From JAFMDF01 sp965222705 (GTDB lineage: Bacteria > Bacteroidota > Bacteroidia > Chitinophagales > Saprospiraceae), in the NCBI GenBank assembly GCA_965222705.1, contig CBDCUO010000050.1, forward strand, positions 1 through 64,000: a DNA stretch of 64,000 nucleotides. Reading direction: 5' to 3'. The position numbers and the translations under genes are program-made. This document shows positions 1-7,359 of this stretch, piece after piece; positions within the stretch are counted from its first letter, which is position 1; every line of letters begins with the position of its first letter. The notes beneath the pieces are model-generated. The model was given only the letters and a program-made list of their open reading frames with translations. It made no database searches and was not told the origin of the DNA.

Positions 1-843
1 TTTAAAATCAGGTACAACACCATAAGTTTTCATATAATAATCTTTTTTATTAGAAATGGCTGTCCGGATATTGTAAAAACAACGAATACAGTTGGCATTT
101 CTTGCTCCTCTGGGTATTTTCCAAACGATCACCACTTCATCTCCAATATATTGGTAAATATTTCCATTGGCATAAATAATTGGGTCAGTTATATCTCTGA
201 AAAAATCATTGAGTAGCTCAAAAAACCGAATATGGCCAATTTTTTCTGCAATGGCCGTAGAGGATCGCATATCCAGAAACATAAAAATGCGTTCTTCTTC
301 GCTGGGGTGATGATACTTTCCCATGATTAATGATCGCAAAACTCCTGGACCATATTTCTCATTAACATGTAGCATCAAAATAGTTAGCAGCGTAACGACC
401 AGCCACAAAAAAAAGGTCTTATAAAAAAAATATTCTGTAAAAAAATTCAAGGTCACGTCGAGCATGGATTGGCTAAAGAGCCGAATGCCCAACCGAAGGC
501 TAGAATAAATCATATACCCTACCGCAATGGTACTCAAAATAATCAGGGTAATAATGATACTATTAATAAAAACAGCAACACCGAAAGACTGTTTCCGAAA
601 TCGCCCCCTCAAATAAAAAATCAAAAGCCCGCCTGCTATCAATCCGCCTAAAAAGCTAAAAAAAGTATTGATGAGGAAAAAATGGTAAAAATCATAATTG
701 GTGGTTCTTTCCAAAAAAGTACCATCTTCTGAAATCGCATGGATATATAAAGCCTCCAAACTACCTATAATTGTCCAAATTAGCGTAATCCAAAAGATTT
801 TTGTAAGTTTTATCTTTAACTTGGCAGATAATCGCAACTTCAT
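1..843 (-). CDS. Membrane class III adenylate/guanylate-type cyclase (3' end beyond window)
   Basis: Read on the minus strand from an ATG at 843, the frame stays open for 281 codons to the window edge, so the C-terminus is missing. The first ~170 residues contain several hydrophobic stretches (near residues 10-30, 50-75, 85-110 and 130-155), giving a membrane-anchored N-terminus. A class III nucleotidyl cyclase domain follows. The first metal-binding aspartate is D191 in FLDMRSST and the second is D235 in YIGDEVV. Such domains make cyclic nucleotides from NTPs; whether the product here is cAMP, cGMP or a cyclic pyrimidine cannot be read from the visible part. The gene is divergent from an HD-PycTM protein, which suggests the two share a cyclic-nucleotide circuit. 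The family call is firm; product and role are inferred. Confidence 0.85.
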   Translation of the reverse strand, partial: MKLRLSAKLKIKLTKIFWITLIWTIIGSLEALYIHAISEDGTFLERTTNYDFYHFFLINTFFSFLGGLIAGGLLIFYLRGRFRKQSFGVAVFINSIIITLIILSTIAVGYMIYSSLRLGIRLFSQSMLDVTLNFFTEYFFYKTFFLWLVVTLLTILMLHVNEKYGPGVLRSLIMGKYHHPSEEERIFMFLDMRSSTAIAEKIGHIRFFELLNDFFRDITDPIIYANGNIYQYIGDEVVIVWKIPRGARNANCIRCFYNIRTAISNKKDYYMKTYGVVPDFK

Positions 844-934
844 TAAATCAAAATTTAAAGGCTTGATGACTCAAGCTATAAACTCTTGAAAACCCAAATT
901 TTAGCTTTTTAGTCTTTTAAAATTAGAAAAATGT

Positions 935-942
935 TAAATTTG
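935..942 (+). promoter_or_regulatory. Possible -7 element (TAAATTTG) for the HD-PycTM gene
   Basis: TAAATTTG matches the Bacteroidota -7 consensus TAnnTTTG and lies in the divergent intergenic region about 150 nt before the HD-PycTM start. No clear TTTG stands 19-21 nt upstream, so this is a weak call. Confidence 0.25.
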
Positions 943-1091
943 GTGCAGGAAAAAGCTAAAACCTTCATGCTAACAATTGCAAAGTAATAGAATTCCTTTA
1001 AGTCAGTTAAGTTTTTGTAAGGTTGAATCCGCATTTTATCAATAACTGTACTTTCTTAAACACCTTCGACCAAACGGCGAGAAAACGAAAT

Positions 1092-2264
1092 ATGAAAAAA
1101 AACATTGTCCAGTTAACAGAAGAATATGTTCTAAAACTATTCGAAGATCAATTTCCACCTGGATTGCTTTATCACGATCTAGACCATACAATGTCCGTCA
1201 GAGAAACTGCTCTCGAATTAGGAAGGTATTATGATATTGGAGAAGAAAACTTGGAAGCAATGGAATTAGCTACCTTGTTACACGACATCGGTTACATCAA
1301 AGCCTACAGCGGTCATGAAGACGTCAGTATGGAAATGGCTGAAAATTTCCTTTCTCAGCATAATTATCCCGCTGAAAAATTGCAGATAGTCAAAGAGCTA
1401 GTCGCCGCTACCAAGTTGATCTATCAACCTAAAAATCAGCTACAAAAGATTATTAAGGACGCCGACTTAAATAATTTGGGGCAAGGAAAATATTTGAAAA
1501 CCATTTCCAAGCTTCGAACTGAAATGGAAACTTTCCTGGGGCAACATTATGAAGATCAAGAATGGTTTGAAATGAACATAAAATTCATGGATGATCACAT
1601 TTATTTTACCGAAAAAGCAAAAGAGTTATTTAACGATAAAAAACACAAAAATCGCCGAAAAGTAAGCAAAGTCATAAAAAGTCTAAAGGAAAAAAAAAAG
1701 AAACCGCCAAAAACAAAAATAATGGACACCATTAATAGCAATCGCAGCGCACAAATGATGTTTAAAACTGCTCTACGCAATCATATTGACCTAACCAGCA
1801 TAGCAGACAACAAAGCGAATATCATGTTGAGTATCAATGCTTTAATCATTACTATCTCCATGCCTCTACTAGCTGCAAATATAGAAGAAAACCCTCGACT
1901 TTTAGTACCTACATCCATTCTTCTGGTTACCTGTGTTGCCTCTATAATCTTTGCAACCCTTGCCACTCGCCCTATAAAAACGAAGGGACTGACTACGATG
2001 GATAGCATCAACCAAGGACCAACGAATCTTTTCTTCTTTGGCAATTTTTACCGAATGAAGTTTGCGCAATACAAAGATGGAATCAAAATGATTATTGCTG
2101 ATAATGACAAGCTAGATAATTCCATTATGAGCGACTTATACTATTTGGGAAAAGCTCTGGGAAATAAATTTAACCAATTGCGGGTTTGCTACACAATTTT
2201 TATGATTGGAATTACACTAACGGTCATTGCTTTTGCCATTACTTTTTTTATTTCTAGCAAATAG
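1092..2264 (+). CDS. HD-domain phosphohydrolase fused to a Pycsar-type membrane effector domain (PycTM)
   Basis: This is a 390-residue protein read from the ATG at 1092; an upstream in-frame TTG at 1023 would add 23 non-conserved residues. The N-terminal half is an HD domain with H32 (in HDLDH), H64-D65 (LLHDIG), H75 and D123/D125, the usual metal-binding pattern of HD phosphohydrolases. A lysine-rich linker (about 183-210) leads to a C-terminal domain with the SxADNKAxxMLxxNA motif (residues 236-250) and hydrophobic helices near 245-262, 272-292 and 364-388. That is the arrangement of Pycsar effector transmembrane domains, which in known systems respond to cyclic pyrimidine nucleotides. The divergent neighbour is a class III cyclase. 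HD-PycTM fusions are common in Bacteroidota, so a housekeeping role is possible. Fold assignment is confident; antiphage function is inference. Confidence 0.85.
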   Translation: MKKNIVQLTEEYVLKLFEDQFPPGLLYHDLDHTMSVRETALELGRYYDIGEENLEAMELATLLHDIGYIKAYSGHEDVSMEMAENFLSQHNYPAEKLQIVKELVAATKLIYQPKNQLQKIIKDADLNNLGQGKYLKTISKLRTEMETFLGQHYEDQEWFEMNIKFMDDHIYFTEKAKELFNDKKHKNRRKVSKVIKSLKEKKKKPPKTKIMDTINSNRSAQMMFKTALRNHIDLTSIADNKANIMLSINALIITISMPLLAANIEENPRLLVPTSILLVTCVASIIFATLATRPIKTKGLTTMDSINQGPTNLFFFGNFYRMKFAQYKDGIKMIIADNDKLDNSIMSDLYYLGKALGNKFNQLRVCYTIFMIGITLTVIAFAITFFISSK

Positions 2265-2308
2265 CTAAGGAACGAGGACATAAGCAGAGAAATAAAACAA
2301 CACCGTAA

Positions 2309-3469
2309 ATGCAAATAATTGCCAAGACTTTTTGGGGCTTAGAAAAAATACTCGCCAAAGAAATTGCCCAATTAGGAGGAAAAAATATAAAAATTTTAAA
2401 ACGAGCGGTTGTTTATGAAGGGAATAAAAAATTACTTTATCGCTCGGTTTATGAATTGAGGACAGCCCTTCGCATACTCCGACCTTTCCATTCTTTTAAA
2501 ACCAAGCACGAAAACCATCTTTACAAAAAAATAAGTGCCCTTGACTGGACCGCCATGATGAACTTGGAAGACACTTTTGTTATCAATGCTTTTACAGCTT
2601 CTAAATACATGGACCATTCCAAATATCTGGCCTTAAAAGTCAAAGATGCTATTGTGGATCAGTTTAGGTCAAAATATAACGGGCGACGTTTGAGCATTGA
2701 TCGAATTAATCCCGATTTTTATTTAAACATTCATCTCGGCAGGGATAATGTTTGCACACTTTCCTGGGATGCCTCGGGGGGGTCTTTGCACAGAAGAGGG
2801 TATCGAGTAGCCAACGTTAATGCACCGATCAATGAAGTATTGGCCGCAGGAATGGTACTTGCGACCAATTGGCAAAGAAACTGTGACTTCATAGATCCAA
2901 TGTGTGGATCAGGGACCATCCTGATAGAAGCAGCTTCTTATGCTCATAACTTACCACCTCAACAAAATCGAAGCAAGTTCGGCTTCCTGAAATGGAAGGA
3001 TTACGATGAAATCCTGTGGCAAATGGTTCAAAAAGAAGCCGATGCCAAACAAACAAATTTCAAATACAAAATTTTGGGATTTGATAAAGATTTAAAAGCT
3101 ATAAAGGCTGCTGCTTCAAATATTCTCGCCGCTAAATTGGATAAAAAAGTTGAAGTCCATCTAAAAGCCTTTAAACAATTGACCGTCGAAGCAAACCAAG
3201 GCATCCTTCTCACCAACCCTCCCTATGATGAGCGAATGCAAGTAACAAATATTCACGCATTTTATAAAGAAATGGGACACATTTTGAAGCATCGCTTTAC
3301 CAATTTCGATGTCTGGATGATTTCCTCTAATATAAAAGCATTGAAACAATTGAGACTGCGTCCAACTTCCAAAAAGGTGTTATTCAACGGCTCTTTGGAA
3401 TGTCAGTTTGTACATTATGAGTTGTATGAAGGGAGTAAAAAACAAACAGAATCCGCCTCTCCTCTTTAG
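2309..3469 (+). CDS. THUMP-domain class I SAM-dependent rRNA methyltransferase (RlmL N-terminal-like)
   Basis: The 386-residue protein has a ferredoxin-like/THUMP RNA-binding N-terminus (about 1-155) followed by a Rossmann methyltransferase. The SAM-binding motif DPMCGSG is at 196-202 and the N-methyltransferase motif NPPY at 303-306. This is the layout of the YcbY/RlmL N-terminal half, which makes m2G2445 in 23S rRNA; the C-terminal RlmK half of the enterobacterial fusion is absent, as is usual in Bacteroidota. It starts 44 nt after the HD-PycTM gene on the same strand and could be co-transcribed. The target base is inferred from the family. Confidence 0.85.
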   Translation: MQIIAKTFWGLEKILAKEIAQLGGKNIKILKRAVVYEGNKKLLYRSVYELRTALRILRPFHSFKTKHENHLYKKISALDWTAMMNLEDTFVINAFTASKYMDHSKYLALKVKDAIVDQFRSKYNGRRLSIDRINPDFYLNIHLGRDNVCTLSWDASGGSLHRRGYRVANVNAPINEVLAAGMVLATNWQRNCDFIDPMCGSGTILIEAASYAHNLPPQQNRSKFGFLKWKDYDEILWQMVQKEADAKQTNFKYKILGFDKDLKAIKAAASNILAAKLDKKVEVHLKAFKQLTVEANQGILLTNPPYDERMQVTNIHAFYKEMGHILKHRFTNFDVWMISSNIKALKQLRLRPTSKKVLFNGSLECQFVHYELYEGSKKQTESASPL

Positions 3470-3495
3470 ACTTTTCTTCGTTTCTATTAATTTTG
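3465..3495 (+). promoter_or_regulatory. Putative Bacteroidota-type promoter for yebC
   Basis: TAATTTTG at 3488-3495 matches TAnnTTTG. A TTTA at 3465-3468 (three of four bases of TTTG) stands 19 nt upstream. The yebC ATG follows 42 nt downstream. Sequence match only. Confidence 0.35.
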
Positions 3496-3537
3496 CGGGC
3501 AAAGGGAGCTAAAATTCAATTTTTAATTATTTAAATT

Positions 3538-4251
3538 ATGGGAAGAGCATTTGAATTCCGCAAAGCCAGAAAATTTAAGCGATGGGCTAAAATTTCCAAA
3601 ACATATAGCCGAATTGGAAAAGATATTGTGGTCGCTATAAAGTCAGGTGGACCGGACCCTGAGGCAAATGCCAAATTGAGGGCAGTCATGCAAAATGCCA
3701 AACATTTGAATGTCCCTAAAAACATTATTGATAGAGCGATCAAAAAAGCCAAAGATAAGGATATTTCCGACTATAAAGAGGTGACTTTCGAAGGCTATGG
3801 TCCACATGGAATCGCCGTAATTGTAGAAACGACAACAGATAATAATCAAAGAACGGTTGCTAATATCCGAAGCTATTTTAACAAATGCAATGGTCGTTTG
3901 GGCACAGTCGGTTCTGTTTCCTTTATGTTTGACCACCAGTGCCATTTTAAAATTCCTAAAGAAGACTTAGACGAAGAAGAACTCGAATTAGAATTAATTG
4001 ATTATGGTGCAGAAGAAGTTTTCATCGAAGAGGAGACCCTTATGATTTATGGCCCTTTTGAAAATTTTGGAGCCATTCAAAGTGCTTTGGAAGAAATGGG
4101 TATTGAAATTTTGGCTTCCGGATTTGAACGTATTCCTGCCACAACTAAAAAACTGGCAGAAGAGGAGTCTGCGGATATTGAAAAATTACTAGAAAAAATT
4201 GAGGAAGATGATGACGTACAAAATGTTTACCACAATTGGGAAGAGGGGTAG
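3538..4251 (+). CDS. yebC: YebC/PmpR (TACO1-like) family regulator
   Basis: The 237-residue protein begins with the family's N-terminal block: a basic helix, then GGPDPEANAKLR and VPKNIIDRAIKKA. The family's usual N-terminal signature HSKW is replaced by RAFEFRKARKFKRW, a form I associate with Bacteroidota homologues. An acidic C-terminal tail (EEDDD) ends the protein. YebC proteins were described as DNA-binding regulators, and more recently as translation factors helping ribosomes through difficult sequences such as polyproline; this sequence cannot decide between them. It has its own candidate promoter and is convergent with yaaA. Confidence 0.9.
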   Translation: MGRAFEFRKARKFKRWAKISKTYSRIGKDIVVAIKSGGPDPEANAKLRAVMQNAKHLNVPKNIIDRAIKKAKDKDISDYKEVTFEGYGPHGIAVIVETTTDNNQRTVANIRSYFNKCNGRLGTVGSVSFMFDHQCHFKIPKEDLDEEELELELIDYGAEEVFIEEETLMIYGPFENFGAIQSALEEMGIEILASGFERIPATTKKLAEEESADIEKLLEKIEEDDDVQNVYHNWEEG

Positions 4252-4266
4252 CCTTCAACCAAACAA

Positions 4267-4299
4267 AATTTGATCCCGTCCGACTGATAGGACCAAATT
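4267..4299. terminator. Hairpin between convergent yebC and yaaA
   Basis: AATTTG and TCC at 4267-4276 pair with GGA and CAAATT at 4290-4299, with one A/C mismatch. It sits between two convergent stop codons, where a bidirectional terminator would be expected. The flanking U-runs are short, so support is modest. Confidence 0.35.
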
Positions 4300-4315
4300 A
4301 AATATAGCGTACAAA

Positions 4316-5080
4316 TCAGTCTTTTGTAAAAACAAACGTCCCTGCGTCAGACATTTCTTCATTAAACAAATGGTCATTAACCTTTAAGGATTTTAGATGT
4401 TCTGGATCTGTAAGTTTGTATTTTACAATTTGATGCGCCATAGCACCTCTTGCTTTTTTGGCATTAAAGGCGATTGTTTTGTAAGTATCGCCTCGTAGTT
4501 CTTTAAATTGAATATGGATTAAATTGCCGGCTAGTTTAGGTTTTTTTATGGATTTAAAGTATTCGTTGGAGGCAAGATTAATTAAGATATTGCTGCCTGA
4601 ATTTTTCAGATCTTCATTGAGCAGTTCCGTGATTGTGGCGTTCCAAAATTCATAGAGGTTTTTTTTTCGACCATTTTTCAGCTTAGTTCCCATTTCCAGG
4701 CGATAAGGCTGCACTAAATCCAAAGGCTTGAGCAGTCCATAGAGTCCGGATAAAATGCGCAGGTGTTTTTGAGCAAAATCAAAATCTTGCTCATCAAAGG
4801 TGTCCGCTTGCAAACCCAAATAAACATCCCCCCTAAAGGCCAATGCTGCTTGTTTAGCATTATCCAGGGTAAAGGGTCGAGCATATTGTTGGTAACGAGC
4901 TACATTCAAAGCGGCGATATGATCGCTCACCCCCATTAATGCTTTTATTTTTTTGGCAGACTTTTTCTTTAAAATATGAATCAATTTGTCGCTTTCTGCC
5001 AATAATCTGGGCATGGAATGAGTTACCAAATCTGTTTTATTAAAGTCTAAAGTTTTAGCAGGAGAAAGTAGTATAATCAT
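4316..5080 (-). CDS. yaaA: Peroxide stress protein YaaA (DUF328)
   Basis: The 254-residue protein opens with MIILLSPAKTLDF and contains VYLGLQADTFDEQDFDFAQ, LRILSGLYGLLKPLD and the basic YRLEMGTKLKN, all hallmarks of the YaaA family. In Escherichia coli, YaaA lowers unincorporated iron during hydrogen peroxide stress and so limits Fenton damage to DNA. Length and both ends match the family. It stands alone, convergent with yebC and divergent from the patatin-like gene across about 300 nt. Confidence 0.92.
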   Translation of the reverse strand: MIILLSPAKTLDFNKTDLVTHSMPRLLAESDKLIHILKKKSAKKIKALMGVSDHIAALNVARYQQYARPFTLDNAKQAALAFRGDVYLGLQADTFDEQDFDFAQKHLRILSGLYGLLKPLDLVQPYRLEMGTKLKNGRKKNLYEFWNATITELLNEDLKNSGSNILINLASNEYFKSIKKPKLAGNLIHIQFKELRGDTYKTIAFNAKKARGAMAHQIVKYKLTDPEHLKSLKVNDHLFNEEMSDAGTFVFTKD

Positions 5081-5416
5081 GTTAGAAAATAATGATGCTC
5101 ATGTATAAAATTAAACTTGAAAGGCATTTTAAAAATACTTTCTAATGGTGTTCCTTCTTCTCAAATCACACAGGAACGAACAAGAAATAGCGGGTATTTC
5201 TAGCGTCTTTATGTTTTTTTCAAACAAAAATTTTCCTCAATGGTTTTTCTTGTTTATTTTCAAAGGATCACTAATTTTAGAGCGCAAATTTAACTAGACT
5301 TTGACAAATATGTAAGTTTAAAACCCGTCCAAAATTCAAAAATACCCTTCTTTGACAAATGTCATGATCAATTCATGGGATTTATTAAAGATCAAACATA
5401 TAATGACCAACAAAAT

Positions 5417-6325
5417 ATGCGAGCATTAGTCATTTCAGGAGGAGGTTCAAAGGGAGCATTTGCTGGAGGAATCGCCGAATATTTAATCAAGGAGCAAAAA
5501 AAGGATTACGATATTTACGTAGGCACCTCTGCCGGAAGTTTATTATTGCCTTTACTAGCCCTTGGCGCAGTAGATCGCATCAAAAAAAGCTTCACCAATG
5601 TCACCCAAAAGGACGTTTTTAACCGCAATCCATTTATCATAAAAAAGAAGGGCAAAATTTTTACTTCCAAAATCAATCACTACAACTCCCTTCGGATGTT
5701 TATGCAAAAACGCCGAACCTTTGGAGAAAGCAAGAATCTTAGAAAGTTGATTGCCCGTACTTTTCGAAAACACGATTACGATCAATTAAGGACTACTAAA
5801 AAAGAAGTCATTGTTACGGTCTGCAATTTCACCAATTATAAAACGGAGTACAAGTCTATTCACGAATATAGCTATGAAGATTTTTGTGATTGGATGTGGA
5901 TTTCTGCCAATTTTGTTCCCTTCATGAGCATGGTCATCAAGGAAGAACATGAATATGCGGATGGGGGATTTGGCGATTATTTACCGATTCATCCGGCTTT
6001 GAATATGGGCGCGAAGCACGTTGATGCTATTTTTTTGCGTCCGGAAAAAATTGCTACCAACGCTCTGCGAACTCAAGACCCTTTTGATGTAATGATGCGG
6101 GCTTTTCAATTTATGCTGGATAAAATTGGCAAGGATGATATTTTAATCGGAAACTTTGAAAGTCTGAGAGAAAATGCAACAGCTAATTACTATTATGCCC
6201 CCCATGTACTAGTAGATAATGCTTTTATTTTTGACCCCAGTCTAATGAAACGGCTATGGCAAGAAGGGTTGGAATATGCACAAGAAATAACACCGAAAAA
6301 ATTGAGAAGTATAGGAGATATTTAG
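5417..6325 (+). CDS. Patatin-like phospholipase family protein
   Basis: I start at the ATG at 5417 because the conserved region MRALVISGGGSKG begins there; an in-frame ATG at 5375 would add 14 residues. The 302-residue protein has the glycine-rich oxyanion loop (residues 8-13, GGGSKG), the nucleophile serine in GTSAGS (S38) and the catalytic aspartate in DGGF (D182), so a Ser-Asp dyad is complete. There is no signal peptide, so it is probably a cytoplasmic or membrane-peripheral acyl hydrolase. Substrate unknown. It is convergent with fdhD, with 6 nt between the stop codons. Confidence 0.85.
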   Translation: MRALVISGGGSKGAFAGGIAEYLIKEQKKDYDIYVGTSAGSLLLPLLALGAVDRIKKSFTNVTQKDVFNRNPFIIKKKGKIFTSKINHYNSLRMFMQKRRTFGESKNLRKLIARTFRKHDYDQLRTTKKEVIVTVCNFTNYKTEYKSIHEYSYEDFCDWMWISANFVPFMSMVIKEEHEYADGGFGDYLPIHPALNMGAKHVDAIFLRPEKIATNALRTQDPFDVMMRAFQFMLDKIGKDDILIGNFESLRENATANYYYAPHVLVDNAFIFDPSLMKRLWQEGLEYAQEITPKKLRSIGDI

Positions 6326-6331
6326 AGTACG

Positions 6332-7183
6332 CTAAAGTAATCGCTCTGACCCTGTATAAATATTAAAGCGATTCTCTCTTAAAAAACCGATGATTGTAAT
6401 GCCTGTTTCTTTTGCTAATTCAACCGCCAAACTGGAAGGCGCTCCCATAGCAGCAATAATTGGAATGCCCGCCATCATTGCTTTTTGTACTAGCTCAAAG
6501 CTAATTCGTCCGCTCAGTAACAGAAGGTGGCTCCGCAAGGGAATCCAATTATTTTGTAGGCTTTGGCCAATTAGCTTGTCCACAGCATTATGCCGACCGA
6601 CATCTTCTTTTAATAAAAGTAGATTGCCTTTTGCATCAAATAAGCCAGCAGCGTGAATTCCCCCCGTTTTGGCAAAAACGGGCTGGGCATCCTGAAGTAG
6701 TTTGGGTAATTGGTTTAGGACAGAGATTGCTATTTTTGGCAAATTAGGTTGGGGAAAATAACAAGTCGTTTTTTCTACTTTTGCAATGGAAGCTTTTCCG
6801 CAAACCCCACAACTGGAAGTCGTATAAAAATGGCGTTCTAATTGCTCTAAGTCAATTGGAACACCTTTCAACAGTCTGATAATCAATCTATTATTATCTA
6901 ATTGTTCTATTTTTTCAATATCTCTTTTTTTACCAATAATTCCTTCTGAAAATAAAAAACCCATAGCCAATGCCGCATCCGCTCCAGGTGTTCGCATAGT
7001 AATTGCCAGGTTTTTCTTCTGATAAATTCCCTTTGCAAAAAAAGCAATTTGAATTTCCAGAGGCGCTTCAATTACGATAACATCTTTACTGATATAAAAA
7101 CGATTGTTTTTAACCTTTAGAATATCCAGTTTTTTACAAAATCGCCCAATGCTCTGCCTAGTTTTTATCATTATAAAGGTCAA
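6332..7183 (-). CDS. fdhD: Formate dehydrogenase accessory sulfurtransferase FdhD
   Basis: The 283-residue protein has the FdhD core: PLEIQIAF, TPGADAALAMGFLFSEG, and the CxxC active site CGVC (C125, C128). The C-terminal half has HAAGLF, EDVGRHNAVDKLIG and LLLLSGRISFELVQKA. FdhD moves sulfur from IscS to the molybdenum or tungsten cofactor of formate dehydrogenases. No molybdoenzyme gene lies in this window, so its client must be elsewhere. An in-frame ATG four codons downstream (7171) is an equally good start. Confidence 0.92.
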   Translation of the reverse strand: MTFIMIKTRQSIGRFCKKLDILKVKNNRFYISKDVIVIEAPLEIQIAFFAKGIYQKKNLAITMRTPGADAALAMGFLFSEGIIGKKRDIEKIEQLDNNRLIIRLLKGVPIDLEQLERHFYTTSSCGVCGKASIAKVEKTTCYFPQPNLPKIAISVLNQLPKLLQDAQPVFAKTGGIHAAGLFDAKGNLLLLKEDVGRHNAVDKLIGQSLQNNWIPLRSHLLLLSGRISFELVQKAMMAGIPIIAAMGAPSSLAVELAKETGITIIGFLRENRFNIYTGSERLL

Positions 7184-7359
7184 TATACTGCTGATCCAGT
7201 GTTGTCGATTTATTTATTTATTAATGCCCTAACTACTCCCGTATAAGCCAGTTTTAATTCAAAGATAATCTTTTTATCATTATTCTGACAAAGCAAATTA
7301 AATAGGTTGGCTTCATAGTACAACACTGCCAATTCCGTCTGATTAACGGGATTCACTCC

